A stretch of DNA of 64,000 nucleotides from Paenibacillus sp. JNUCC-31 (GCF_014844075.1 NZ_CP062165.1:2170001-2234000), one strand, 5' to 3'. Counted from the first letter of the stretch, positions 46,787 through 55,385 are shown. Numbers and translations: made by a program. Notes: generated from the sequence alone by a model not told the origin.

Positions 46787-47120
46787 GGCGGGTCTCCTTC
46801 CGGCGTCTTCCTGTCCAGATTGCTACCACGGCAATCGCAGCTCCCAGACTGAGCGCCTGAATACCCAAATATAGAACTGGCGCCGAATGGAATAGCAGCA
46901 CACCAAAAGCGATAACGAACAAGCCAACAATCCAGAACATGATCATTTCGATTCGATTGGCTCTTCTTCTGACTTGCCGTCGCTCCCTGACTTGGGCTTC
47001 AAGTGAAGCTAATGAAGGGATGTTTACAGGCTCATACGCATCATCCAGCACACTCATCTGCTGTTGCATCCGTGCCACGATTTCTTGTTCATCATGTTCA
47101 TCAGATCTGCTCATGTTCAT
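46779..47120 (-). CDS. YxlC-like anti-sigma factor candidate
   Basis: 113 residues with a polar, charged N-terminus and two closely spaced membrane helices (about 58-78 and 84-104), resembling B. subtilis YxlC, the main negative regulator of sigma-Y. It overlaps the ECF sigma gene by about 20 bases, so translation is coupled. Two adjacent start codons (ATG 47120 and ATG 47114) share the AGGAG box; either is possible. Identification rests on position and topology more than on sequence identity. Confidence 0.75.
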   Translation of the reverse strand: MNMSRSDEHDEQEIVARMQQQMSVLDDAYEPVNIPSLASLEAQVRERRQVRRRANRIEMIMFWIVGLFVIAFGVLLFHSAPVLYLGIQALSLGAAIAVVAIWTGRRRKETRHE

Positions 47121-47643
47121 CCAGCTCCTTTCTCAACTGACGAAGACCATACGCCGTTCTTGATTTAGCCGTTCCGGATGGAATCCCCAGCATTTCTCCT
47201 ATTTCATCATATCCATAGCCATAATAATGCTTCAGAAGTACGGCAATACGATGTTCTGGTGTTAACCTAGTCATGGCATCCATAACGTCTGTCCATTCCT
47301 CATTCCTGATGTCAAACTGCCAGCGTAATTTTCGTACAGCCTGATTTCGTATGGATTCCAGCCAGATCTGTTCTCTTCTCCTGCGTCTTGTCTTGTCGAT
47401 ATATATACGGGTGGCAATCGTAATCATCCATGACGAAAAGGCAGACGAACCATCATACCTGTGGATATTTTCCATACATCGGATCATCGTATCCTGTACT
47501 GTCTCCTCCGCAACATTGGGGTCCATCGTTACTTTGACAAGATACTTATATACAAAAACGTAGTGACGCTGAAGCAGTTCTGCCAGTGCTGCGTCATCTC
47601 CCTGTATCGCTCTCTGGACCTCTTCCAGTTCGGCTGCTTTCAT
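47101..47643 (-). CDS. ECF sigma factor, sigma-Y-like
   Basis: A 180-residue RNA polymerase sigma-70 family ECF factor. Region 2 (LLQRHYVFVYKYLVKVTMDPNVAEETVQDTMIR) and region 4 (MTRLTPEHRIAVLLKHYYGYGYDEIGEML) are complete. The preferred start is ATG 47643 with an AGGTGAT box 7 bases upstream; it gives a length close to B. subtilis SigY (178). In-frame starts upstream are possible. An ECF-type promoter directly upstream suggests positive autoregulation. The two downstream membrane proteins are its probable anti-sigma system. Confidence 0.88.
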   Translation of the reverse strand: MKAAELEEVQRAIQGDDAALAELLQRHYVFVYKYLVKVTMDPNVAEETVQDTMIRCMENIHRYDGSSAFSSWMITIATRIYIDKTRRRRREQIWLESIRNQAVRKLRWQFDIRNEEWTDVMDAMTRLTPEHRIAVLLKHYYGYGYDEIGEMLGIPSGTAKSRTAYGLRQLRKELDEHEQI

Positions 47644-47680
47644 CTGGATCATCACCTGCTTTCCGCTCAGTCTAATGTTA

Positions 47681-47707
47681 TTACGACAGGCTCTGCAGAA
47701 ACGTTCA
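47681..47707 (-). promoter_or_regulatory. ECF-type autoregulatory promoter
   Basis: On the minus strand TGAAC (47707-47703), 17-base spacer, CGTAA (47685-47681), close to the ECF consensus (TGAAC, CGT) and 38 bases before the sigma gene start. Confidence 0.65.
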
Positions 47708-47751
47708 ATATGGTCAAAAAAAAAATCTGAAGCCGACAATTTCCCGGGCAA

Positions 47752-48003
47752 TCAGACTTCATTTCGGTAATCTTGCAGTTTGTCGAACCACCGTTGGTTG
47801 CGGGCTCCGCTTCTGAATAAACGACTTCTCCATATATTCTGCTGTTGATCCTTAATTTGATTCATCTCTTTATTCATGTAGTTATGTAATTGAGAAGGCT
47901 GAGTAATGGATTCTATTCTGTTACTTTCTGTTATTCGACGGTATTCTTCGCTGATTAGATGTTCGGCACGTTGTCCCAACTGGATCACTCGCTTTTTCTC
48001 CAC
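47752..48003 (-). CDS. Small conserved hypothetical protein, 83 residues
   Basis: Not recognised. The start is GTG 48003 with GAGG 8 bases upstream. The sequence is polar and helical, rich in Gln, Arg, Asn and Ile (EEYRRITESNRIES, NYMNKEMNQIKDQQQNIWRS), without membrane helices or cysteines; a soluble coiled-coil is likely. It lies about 45 bases upstream of the ECF promoter in the same direction. Codon use is like its neighbours. Function unknown. Confidence 0.6.
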   Translation of the reverse strand: MEKKRVIQLGQRAEHLISEEYRRITESNRIESITQPSQLHNYMNKEMNQIKDQQQNIWRSRLFRSGARNQRWFDKLQDYRNEV

Positions 48004-48314
48004 TTCTAATTCCTCGCTCTCTTATCATCTCAAGCTTATTATAATTCGACTAACTAAATGGACTAGAACGATCTTCTATAGATACTTGTCAACGAGCTAT
48101 ATGTAAGGTTAAACGAGATGTAACATTGATAAAAAAGCCTGAAAACAAAAAAAGAACGCAAACCGGGTATAGACCACAGTCTGCGTGCTTCGCAAGTTAG
48201 GGTGTTTCTTTTCACTGCTTCAGTTAGATGTTGACTTAATGCTTGTAACAACTAATTGCTATTCTAATGAAAAAGTTGTCACTTGTCCAGACTTTCTTCA
48301 CATAAATTGTCGGA
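48004..48314. other. 311-bp gap between the 83-residue gene and the MBL gene
   Basis: It contains the MBL-operon terminator (48145-48186) and an AT-rich tract with a TTGACA near 48090 that lacks a convincing -10. No gene is visible. Confidence 0.5.
48145..48186 (-). terminator. Terminator of the dedA-thioredoxin-MBL operon
   Basis: On the minus strand ACGCAGAC pairs (7 of 8) with GTTTGCGT, followed by TCTTTTTTT. Confidence 0.65.
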
Positions 48315-48947
48315 TCATCTTGCAGACACATAAGGATTGTTCTTTTTCTCATAACCAATTGTCGTTTTTGGGCCATGACCCGGATACACTTTGACCTCAT
48401 CCGAGAAGGTGTACAGCTTGTTCTGGATCGAATCAATCAGATCCCGTTCACGGCCTCCGGTCAGATCCGTTCTGCCCACCCCCATACGGAACAGAACATC
48501 ACCTGCGAACAGATCATCACCGCATAACAGACTTACACTGCCTGGTGAGTGTCCGGGTGTATGGTACACTTTGAACGTCTGACCAATAAAGCTCAAAGTC
48601 TGCCCTTCGTCCATGGCATATTCAGCCGGATCTGTCGAAAGCGGCGGGGTAGCCTGCGGCCAGTTCAAAGAACCATTCAATTTCGGTGTCGTGAGCCAGT
48701 CACTCTCCAAGTCATGCAAATAAACGGGACAGCCTTTTAATTTGCGAATTTCATCGACACCGCCCATATGATCAAAATGCGCGTGAGTCAGCAGGATCGC
48801 TTCAATCTCCAGATCCTGAATGGCTTTGAGCAACGGGCCCGGATTCATTCCCGGGTCAATGATTACAGCTTTACCGGGATCATCCCCCTGCAAAAGATAC
48901 GCATTGGTCTGGAGCGGTCCCAATGAAAAGGTACGAATGTTTAGCAT
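48315..48947 (-). CDS. MBL-fold metallohydrolase (YqgX/glyoxalase-II-like)
   Basis: 210 residues. The metallo-beta-lactamase motif THAHFDHMGG binds two metal ions, with further ligands in HTPGHSPGS, FAGDVLF and YPGHGP. These match the glyoxalase II/YqgX subgroup of hydroxyacyl-thioester hydrolases; the substrate is not certain. Start ATG 48947 lies 6 bases after the upstream stop codon, so it is translated by coupling; the ribosome binding site is weak. Third gene of a tight operon with dedA and a thioredoxin-like gene. Confidence 0.9.
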   Translation of the reverse strand: MLNIRTFSLGPLQTNAYLLQGDDPGKAVIIDPGMNPGPLLKAIQDLEIEAILLTHAHFDHMGGVDEIRKLKGCPVYLHDLESDWLTTPKLNGSLNWPQATPPLSTDPAEYAMDEGQTLSFIGQTFKVYHTPGHSPGSVSLLCGDDLFAGDVLFRMGVGRTDLTGGRERDLIDSIQNKLYTFSDEVKVYPGHGPKTTIGYEKKNNPYVSAR

Positions 48948-48953
48948 ATCGGC

Positions 48954-49523
48954 TTAGTAACCCGAAATCAGTTCACGCAGCTCGCGGATAATAGCTGCAT
49001 TTGACTCCGTTCCTTCCCCATAACGTTTCCCTATCTCTTGACGTGCAGCAGCCAGATTATCCTGATAATCTGCGGCTTCACGGTCCGGATTGAGACGTTT
49101 GAATTCAATCATAACCTCCTGCACATGTTGTGGACGAGGCCCCCATTGGCCCAGCACATGTCCGCCTGTATCTGCAAAAATGACAACAGGGACTGAGCGT
49201 CCGCCCATCGTAAGGAACTCATCCATCACTTCAGGATGATTTTCCATAATAAGAACTTCTGTCGGAATGCCGGAGATTTCCAATGCCTGGAACACAACCG
49301 GAATATTGCGTACCACATCACCACACCAGTCAGCAGCCAGAATTAACACACGCAAATCATCGCGGTGATTCAAGCTTTCAAAAAATTCACGATCATCCTC
49401 GCTCGGCCATACAAAGTTGTCATAGTTTGCCTGAAATTCACTTTGGTTCTTGGTCATGCTCTCAATGAATTCTTTCGGCGGCAGGCCTTTACCGAATTTG
49501 TGAGACAAGTTTGGTTTTCCCAT
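48954..49523 (-). CDS. Thioredoxin-fold protein with WCGDV active site
   Basis: 189 residues from ATG 49523 (AAGGGAAG upstream). The thioredoxin fold is evident (LRVLILAADWCGDVVRNIPV, SVPVVIFAD with the cis-proline). The active-site CXXC is replaced by Cys-Gly-Asp-Val, leaving one cysteine, so it cannot form the usual intramolecular disulfide; a bacillithiol-exchange or structural role is possible (inference). Such thioredoxin-like proteins are common in Bacillales. It overlaps closely with dedA (2-base gap) and the MBL gene (6-base gap). Confidence 0.85.
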   Translation of the reverse strand: MGKPNLSHKFGKGLPPKEFIESMTKNQSEFQANYDNFVWPSEDDREFFESLNHRDDLRVLILAADWCGDVVRNIPVVFQALEISGIPTEVLIMENHPEVMDEFLTMGGRSVPVVIFADTGGHVLGQWGPRPQHVQEVMIEFKRLNPDREAADYQDNLAAARQEIGKRYGEGTESNAAIIRELRELISGY

Positions 49524-49525
49524 AA

Positions 49526-50140
49526 CTAGACACTTCCCTTCTTTTTACGAACATTCATCCATTTAATCAGTACATAAATAATCATAAGTGCCAGAGCAAC
49601 AAGCAGAATCGGCATAATATAAGGTGCCGCTTTTTCGTTGATATGTTGCCATTGATCTCCAAGTATCATCCCTAAATATATAAACAATGCAGACCAAGGT
49701 ATAACAGCGAGGGTTGTCAGTAAAATAAATCGACCCGTATGCATTTTGGATATCCCCGCAGGAATCGATATGGCATGTCTTACGACCGGAACAAAACGCG
49801 CCGTGAAAATGACACCTGTACCATACTTGCGGAACCATTCTTCGGAATGGTCGATGTGCTTTTTCTGGATCAGTATGTATTTTCCGTAACGTTCAAGTAC
49901 AGGCCTTCCACCATAACGGCCAATCCAGTAAATAAATAGCTGGGCTATGACACCGCCCACGGTACCAAAAATCATTGCACCGAAAAAATTAATATGGCCT
50001 TGTGAAACGAGAAAACCTCCATATGCCAATACAATTTCACTTGGAATAACTTCAAGCATTAATCCAAACATAATTCCAAAGTATCCAAGGCTCTGAATCC
50101 AATCGAATAATTGATTGACAATGTTATGAATAAAGTCCAT
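49526..50140 (-). CDS. DedA family membrane protein
   Basis: 204 residues with about five membrane helices. Family motifs are LEVIPSEIVLAYGGFL, the re-entrant G-rich loop region, and ARFVPVVRHAISIPAGISKM, including the conserved Arg residues. DedA proteins are lipid (undecaprenyl-phosphate or phosphatidylethanolamine) translocases in several bacteria. The start is ATG 50140, with AGAGGG 5 bases upstream. First gene of the operon with the thioredoxin-like and MBL genes. Confidence 0.92.
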   Translation of the reverse strand: MDFIHNIVNQLFDWIQSLGYFGIMFGLMLEVIPSEIVLAYGGFLVSQGHINFFGAMIFGTVGGVIAQLFIYWIGRYGGRPVLERYGKYILIQKKHIDHSEEWFRKYGTGVIFTARFVPVVRHAISIPAGISKMHTGRFILLTTLAVIPWSALFIYLGMILGDQWQHINEKAAPYIMPILLVALALMIIYVLIKWMNVRKKKGSV

Positions 50141-50300
50141 CTCGACCCTCTTTCTTCATCCTGATTGGCAGTGCCTCTCCGCACCATGGATGTTCGTCCC
50201 TATTTTATCACAGGCCTCTATCCGTTGCTACTTCATCCATTTGGGATAGTGTCCCGAAGGCAGCGGTTCGCATATGGTATCGGGAGAGGAGCGTGAGAAG

Positions 50301-50648
50301 ATGTCACCCAAATTAACACCCGGTACTCCCCCGGTAAAACATAACACTCCAGGCCAGAAACTGCCTTCCGCCCGCGGAATCCGCAGGGCTTGCAGCAAGG
50401 AGTTGTATCGAACTGCCAAAAAGCTAAAGGTATACATTTCGCCCGAACTGATGAAGCAGGCAGAAGAACTGTATTATGGTAAGGTCATCGCCAATCTGCT
50501 CTGGATCGGTGAACATCGGGATAATCGCAAGAAATTATGCGAATGGTGGAATGCCGATGTCAGTGCCGATATTGCAGCTCTATGGGGTGTGGAGCTGGAA
50601 CCTCTGCAAGGAGCATTTCAGCAGGCTTTCGGCGGGTATCGCCTGTAG
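50301..50648 (+). CDS. Conserved hypothetical protein, 115 residues
   Basis: Not recognised. The start is ATG 50301, 9 bases after GAGGAG; an earlier in-frame ATG at 50274 has none. The first 40 residues are Pro/Lys/Arg-rich and probably disordered (SPKLTPGTPPVKHN), followed by a helical region (KKLKVYISPELMKQAEELYYGKVIANLLWIGEHRDNRKKL) and WWNADVSADIAALWGVELEPL. No membrane helix. It stands alone on the plus strand between two leftward operons. Function unknown. Confidence 0.65.
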   Translation: MSPKLTPGTPPVKHNTPGQKLPSARGIRRACSKELYRTAKKLKVYISPELMKQAEELYYGKVIANLLWIGEHRDNRKKLCEWWNADVSADIAALWGVELEPLQGAFQQAFGGYRL

Positions 50649-50769
50649 ATTGGCGTAATGGATAGGTTGACAACAAGGTAATGGTCTTCATGTTGCTGGA
50701 TCTGAGTTGTACCTGAGCTGAGGCTTGCTTGAGCTATACTTTGGTTGATCACTGCGTGAGGTCAAATAT

Positions 50770-52986
50770 TCATGGACTCCGTCTGGTCAAATCTGAAGCA
50801 GGCGGACCAGAAGCCAACATGACCAGATTGCCCCCATGACGTAATGCTTCATCTTCAAGTCCAAAACGCCGATCATTTCTCTCTTGCCCTGCTGCCACTT
50901 CTTCAGCCAGCTGTCTATACCGTTCATATATTCGTACTCCGGCAGCAGCGGTCTGTTTTGCCCGATCTGTGTATCCTGCTGCAAGTTCCAGACGTGATGC
51001 TTGTTCCATGCAATACAAAGCCAGGGACTGACTTGAGGCATCATAACGGTTCAAGGCGATGGATCGCTCAAAATATTCCCCAGCCTGCTCCCCCAGGCCG
51101 GATCGTGCAGCCCATAGACCTAACTCCTGATAGAGTTGAGGGTTAACCGGGGAATGGTACAGGCTTTTGAGCAATATGATCTCAGCTTCTTTGGCAGGCA
51201 GTATGCGTGACAGAGAGAGGACAATATCCGCCCTGTATGAATTGAATTTATGCGCCGAAGCAAGCAACGTCTTTTGCTCAGTGCTTCCTGCAGCTTTGGA
51301 AATGGCCATACGATATTGATGTTCTGCTGCCCATTGGTGGCCAGCCAGCCAGGCTGTTCCGCCAAGCCAGAACAAGATGAACAATCCGGTTAGTATCGGA
51401 GACCACAGACTCAACTGGGGGGAAATACGGGGGCGTTTGTTGTAAGCCTCGACATGCTGTTGAGGTTGTGACGAATGGGCCCAGCCCCCTATCCAAATAA
51501 ACATCATCCAGAGGAAGGTGAAACTCCAGTCAAAGTCCATTGCGCCATGAAGTACAAAAATAAGAAAGACAGGCAATAGGTGAGGCGCGAACCTCCACAT
51601 GGTCCGCAGGGTAAAAAGAAACCAACCCGCGATAAGCAATACACCGATCACGCCTGTATCGAGGGCGAGATCAAGGATGCCGTTATGAACCTCGCCTCCG
51701 ACATAAGGCGAGGATTGGATGGCGCGAAACATGTTGCGCCATGTATCACCCCCGTGGCCCAGCCATGCGGCCTCGGTCCAGAGCTTCAGGGCGTCCCGCC
51801 ACAGCTGAAGGCGGGACAGCCCTGTGCCGACACCAGCCGCCATGCGGTCGGCGGTGGAGGCCACGGCCAGGGCTGCGGCGGTGATTCCCGCCAGCCCCGT
51901 GGCCGTGAGGGCAGTGGCGCGCTCACGAGCGCCGCTGTGCCACAGACGGCACAGCAGCAGCGTGCCGAGCAGCGCAGCTGCCCATGCCCCGGCCAGGGCC
52001 AGCAGGCCGGGCACGGGTGCAGGCGCCAGCTGGGCAGCAGCCAGCTGGCGGAAAAGCCAGGCCGCGCACGCCAGTGGCGCGGCCATGGCCAGCAGCAGCG
52101 GCAGGCGGGCACCGCGCCGCTGCAAAGCGAAGGCGGCGATCGCGGCGCAGCCGGTCGCCAGCCAGGCGCCGCGCGACTCGCTCAGCAGGAGCGCAGCTTG
52201 CGCGGGCATGAGCGGCAGCACTGCCGCGATGAGCCGCCCGGCCGACAAGGGTCGGGCCATGGCGCGCGCGGCGGCGGCCAGCCGCTCCAATGCGTACATG
52301 CCGACAACGGCGCCGTACGCATTGGGGTATTGCAGCAATCCGCCGAGCCGGGCTCCGGCGGAGCTGATCTCGGGGTCAGCGGTTCGCATGACCCCATAAG
52401 GCAGCGGCAGCACTCCACATGCGGCAAGCAAGCCGCTTAGCACAAGCAAGCCGCCTGCCAATTGCCAGCCGCAGGCAAACCATCTCGCTCCGTTCTCGCG
52501 TGCGGCCAGCAGCGCAGTAAGCACCGCAAATATCGCCAGCAGGCTCCAGCGCAGCATCTCATCCAGGCTGCCCTGTAAACTTACAGAACCTACCCATGCA
52601 TGCAGGCCAAACCAGATGGCCATACCCAGCGGCCAGATGAACCAGTAGATATGGTTGTGACCCATAAACTGAAACACCGAATTTGTTTTATCATCACTTT
52701 CCATCCGCTGTGCAATCCTCGCAGGTCCATTCCTTTTTTGCAAAATGAGACATATGATCAACAGTATCCATGTACTCCCGGATGCCACCAGAACTAGGGA
52801 ATATACGTCCGCAGGATAGTACAGCCCCTTCTTCAGACAGGCGAGCAACAATAAGATACATGCGAATGCACCCAGTACGAGGGTCAATGCAGATCCCAAT
52901 CTCCCCTCCCTATCAGATATGTTGGGAGCTTTTAAACCCTTAACCCTCTCCCATGTGGCCGTCCTTTTCGATTCCATGCGCTCCAC
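50770..52986 (-). CDS. O-antigen ligase/polymerase-like membrane protein with TPR-type C-terminus
   Basis: 738 residues from GTG 52986 (AAAGGAGG 7 bases upstream). About twelve membrane helices fill residues 30-510. The Wzy_C-type ligase signature is GGDTWRNMFRAIQSSPYVGGEVHNGILDLALDTG. The C-terminal 190 residues are soluble and helical, with TPR-like spacing (NPQLYQELGLWAARSGLGEQAGEYF). Such proteins polymerise or transfer surface glycans onto lipid or protein acceptors; the target is unknown. The middle (51830-52450) is strikingly GC-rich and Ala/Leu/Arg-rich, although the frame is intact. An intrinsic terminator lies 65 bases upstream of the start. Confidence 0.85.
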   Translation of the reverse strand: MERMESKRTATWERVKGLKAPNISDREGRLGSALTLVLGAFACILLLLACLKKGLYYPADVYSLVLVASGSTWILLIICLILQKRNGPARIAQRMESDDKTNSVFQFMGHNHIYWFIWPLGMAIWFGLHAWVGSVSLQGSLDEMLRWSLLAIFAVLTALLAARENGARWFACGWQLAGGLLVLSGLLAACGVLPLPYGVMRTADPEISSAGARLGGLLQYPNAYGAVVGMYALERLAAAARAMARPLSAGRLIAAVLPLMPAQAALLLSESRGAWLATGCAAIAAFALQRRGARLPLLLAMAAPLACAAWLFRQLAAAQLAPAPVPGLLALAGAWAAALLGTLLLCRLWHSGARERATALTATGLAGITAAALAVASTADRMAAGVGTGLSRLQLWRDALKLWTEAAWLGHGGDTWRNMFRAIQSSPYVGGEVHNGILDLALDTGVIGVLLIAGWFLFTLRTMWRFAPHLLPVFLIFVLHGAMDFDWSFTFLWMMFIWIGGWAHSSQPQQHVEAYNKRPRISPQLSLWSPILTGLFILFWLGGTAWLAGHQWAAEHQYRMAISKAAGSTEQKTLLASAHKFNSYRADIVLSLSRILPAKEAEIILLKSLYHSPVNPQLYQELGLWAARSGLGEQAGEYFERSIALNRYDASSQSLALYCMEQASRLELAAGYTDRAKQTAAAGVRIYERYRQLAEEVAAGQERNDRRFGLEDEALRHGGNLVMLASGPPASDLTRRSP

Positions 52987-53320
52987 TTTTCTACCTCCTT
53001 TCTCTCTTACTTTTACAGAGCAACTTCCGGCCTCCCTCATCAGAAAAACAAAAAAGACAGAAGCTCCCGTTCATAGGGTCTTCTGCCTGATTTACATTAG
53101 GCGTTGAACTGCTTTTTTTGGAAGCACTATGGCAAAACTGTGCGTTACATGAATCTTCCTTGATGGGACCCTCGTACCAGTATGTCCCGTCAAAGAGGAC
53201 GGCAGACGATTTGCTTCAATCCCCAAGTACAAACCATGCATCTGTACCTCAATCTTTTTTACCATCTACCATCCGAATATCATCCATCTTTTCATAACAT
53301 TCGCCTGAACCCCATCTAAT
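52987..53320 (-). other. 334-bp gap upstream of the ligase gene with structured-RNA features
   Basis: On the minus strand it holds CTTTGACGGGAC/GTCCCATCAAGG (centred near 53176), an outer GAAGCA/TGCTTC pair, and a strong terminator at 53052-53085. No protein gene is visible. It could be the 3' end of the methyltransferase message, an attenuated leader of the ligase gene, or a small RNA. Confidence 0.5.
53052..53085 (-). terminator. Intrinsic terminator or attenuator before the ligase gene
   Basis: On the minus strand CAGAAG/CTTCTG with inner CCC/GGG, followed by TTTTTT. Confidence 0.85.
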
Positions 53321-54607
53321 TTAGCAATGATCGCAATGGGTCGAATCATTGACGGCTTCTTTAATGGATTCACCAGTGGAAGTGGCCTGGTTAGAGTCTG
53401 TTACCGTGTTCTGCACCGCTTCTACTGGATGGGTACCGCCCGGAAGCAAATCGGCGCATGCTCGCTCCAAATAAGGATCTGCATGAATGAAATCACGGAA
53501 CGCGGTATATTCGTTCCACATGTCAGCCGTTTGGCCTGCCTGGCCGCGTACTGCACGGATCAAAATATTCTTCGGTGTATGTTCCATATCGATAAATTCC
53601 AGCAATTGCGTTTTGTATCCCATCAGATCGAGCAGTTTAGCCCGGATGGCATCCGTTGCCAATGCAGAGAAACGTTCCTTCAGAATACCATGCGACAACA
53701 ACGGATTCATCACAGTAGACTCAATCTGGTCAAACAGCTCATGCTGGCAGCACGGTACAGAAAGAATGACCGAAGCCCCCCAACGAACGGCTTTCTCTAG
53801 TGCGGCATCGGTAGCTGTATCACAGGCATGCAGCGTCACGACCATATCCACTTCGTTTAGTTCATCGTAATCGGCAATGTCTCCGACAAGAAACTTCAGA
53901 TCACCATAATGAAGCTTGTTCGCCAGATCATTGCAATGTTCGATGACATCGGCCTTCAGATCGAGCCCAATAATCTGGAGTGATCTGCGCTGCTGTACGG
54001 ACAAATAATGATATAAAGCAAAGGTCAGATACGACTTTCCGCAGCCAAAATCAACAATGGTGAGTGGGCGTTCCTCCGGCAAGTGGGGAATGACATCCTG
54101 CACCATTTCGAGGAAACGGTTGATCTGTCTAAACTTGTCATACTTGCGGGCCAGCACACGACCTTCTTCATTCATGATCCCCAGCTCAACCAGGAACGAG
54201 ACGGGAACTCCCTCTTCCAGCACATATTGCTTTTTGCGATTATGCGAGAGGTCCACCGCAATCTTAGAAGGGGACTTGGTCAGTATGGACACTTTATATT
54301 TTTTGCTGATCAATATTTGATAGTCTGCATCTGTTGTACAGAGCAGCCCTTGACGAAACGTCTCTTCGAATAGCAAAGTCATGCGTTCTGCCGCTTCAGC
54401 CGGAGTCAAATTCTCGTGCAGCACTTTGTTGTTATAGTGAAATGCGAATTGATAGTGTAACTGGTTCTTCAGCGTTACCGGCTTGACTTGCACTTTGGTA
54501 TACGAGACATTGTCCCGTCTGCGCAGCTGGCTCCAGGTCGCTGAGATCAGCGAATTCTGTTCAAAGATGTCTTGTATAAGCTTTCGCAATGAATCCACGG
54601 GGTACAT
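53321..54607 (-). CDS. SAM-dependent methyltransferase (Methyltransf_32-like)
   Basis: 428 residues. The SAM motif is LTIVDFGCGKSYLTFALYHYL, motif II is IIGLDLKADVI, and VVTLHACDTATDAAL followed by SVPCCQHEL is characteristic of the METTL25/RRNAD1-like group (PF13679) with conserved Cys-Cys. The N-terminal 160 residues include a possible substrate-binding domain. The substrate is unknown, possibly rRNA or protein. The start ATG 54607 has only a weak GTGAG box. The C-terminal 50 residues are low complexity and end in HCDHC. Confidence 0.85.
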   Translation of the reverse strand: MYPVDSLRKLIQDIFEQNSLISATWSQLRRRDNVSYTKVQVKPVTLKNQLHYQFAFHYNNKVLHENLTPAEAAERMTLLFEETFRQGLLCTTDADYQILISKKYKVSILTKSPSKIAVDLSHNRKKQYVLEEGVPVSFLVELGIMNEEGRVLARKYDKFRQINRFLEMVQDVIPHLPEERPLTIVDFGCGKSYLTFALYHYLSVQQRRSLQIIGLDLKADVIEHCNDLANKLHYGDLKFLVGDIADYDELNEVDMVVTLHACDTATDAALEKAVRWGASVILSVPCCQHELFDQIESTVMNPLLSHGILKERFSALATDAIRAKLLDLMGYKTQLLEFIDMEHTPKNILIRAVRGQAGQTADMWNEYTAFRDFIHADPYLERACADLLPGGTHPVEAVQNTVTDSNQATSTGESIKEAVNDSTHCDHC

Positions 54608-54695
54608 CTCACTTTCGATTTGGTTTGGTCAACCGTTACCATACCACAATTCCGTTCCCTCTCCAAGTTAAGGCTAAGGCGCATATTCCAATCCG

Positions 54696-55385
54696 TTAAC
54701 GGCTCAGCTCAGCAAGCCCCTCTTCGACTTCCTCACGGGGCAGGCCCCCTTCTTGCAGCTGCTGGTCTTCAAGCAGTATTAATCTTTCGTAGAATGCCTG
54801 CACATCATCGCGATAATGAACGGGATGTTCATCGTCTACCTGCAATAGTCTGTACCAGCTGTTCTCTGCCTGATCATAACGCCCCTGCTGTTCCCGATAC
54901 AATGCAAGCTGTTTTTCCGTTCGTGCAGGCAGTTCATATCCTCTAATTTGCGCTAATATCCCTTCGACTCGACCCGGGGCATCCAGCAGCTTCGGATTGG
55001 CCCCATTGTGGAGTGCATACAGATAAAAGTGAAGTGCTCTCATCAATCGAATAAGTGCTTCATCCTCTGACTCCAGCTTTTCTTGGTCGTCTATGCCCTC
55101 TACTTTGGCCTTTTCATGATATATATATGCCTCTTCCTCAATAAGCCTGGCGGCTTGCTGCAGATTGTCCACTTCTATGACACCACGAAAACGGAACATT
55201 TCAATGACATCCTCCGCAGGCAGTGAGTTCAGCAAAGATAAATTTAAGCCAAACTGTCTACGCAGCAGCTCGTCCAGTTCGGACAGAGCCTCCGTATGTT
55301 TGCGCTGTTGTTTGAGTGTAAATACTTTGCCGATCGCTTCGGTCATTTCCTCCATCATGCGGAGCAGATAATCTTTCCTGAACAT
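54696..55385 (-). CDS. DUF6483-like helical protein
   Basis: 229 residues from ATG 55385 (GAGGGGG upstream). Almost entirely alpha-helical and charged: MFRKDYLLRMMEEMTEAIGKVF at the N-terminus, then TPR-like helices (KHTEALSELDELLRRQFGLN, ALYREQQGRYDQAENSWYRLL). It resembles Bacillales proteins classed as DUF6483; function unknown. No signal peptide or membrane helix. It lies 88 bases upstream of the methyltransferase gene and may be cotranscribed. Confidence 0.75.
   Translation of the reverse strand: MFRKDYLLRMMEEMTEAIGKVFTLKQQRKHTEALSELDELLRRQFGLNLSLLNSLPAEDVIEMFRFRGVIEVDNLQQAARLIEEEAYIYHEKAKVEGIDDQEKLESEDEALIRLMRALHFYLYALHNGANPKLLDAPGRVEGILAQIRGYELPARTEKQLALYREQQGRYDQAENSWYRLLQVDDEHPVHYRDDVQAFYERLILLEDQQLQEGGLPREEVEEGLAELSR

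Noticed and set aside
51580..52440. Long plus-strand open frames (up to 286 codons) opposite the ligase gene
   Set aside because: They arise from the GC-rich codons of the ligase gene on the other strand; no start signals and low-complexity Arg/Gly/Ala composition.
53160..53193. T-box leader before the ligase gene
   Set aside because: The GGTACGAGGGTCCC stretch only superficially resembles a T-box core; no stem I specifier or conserved T-box sequence is present.
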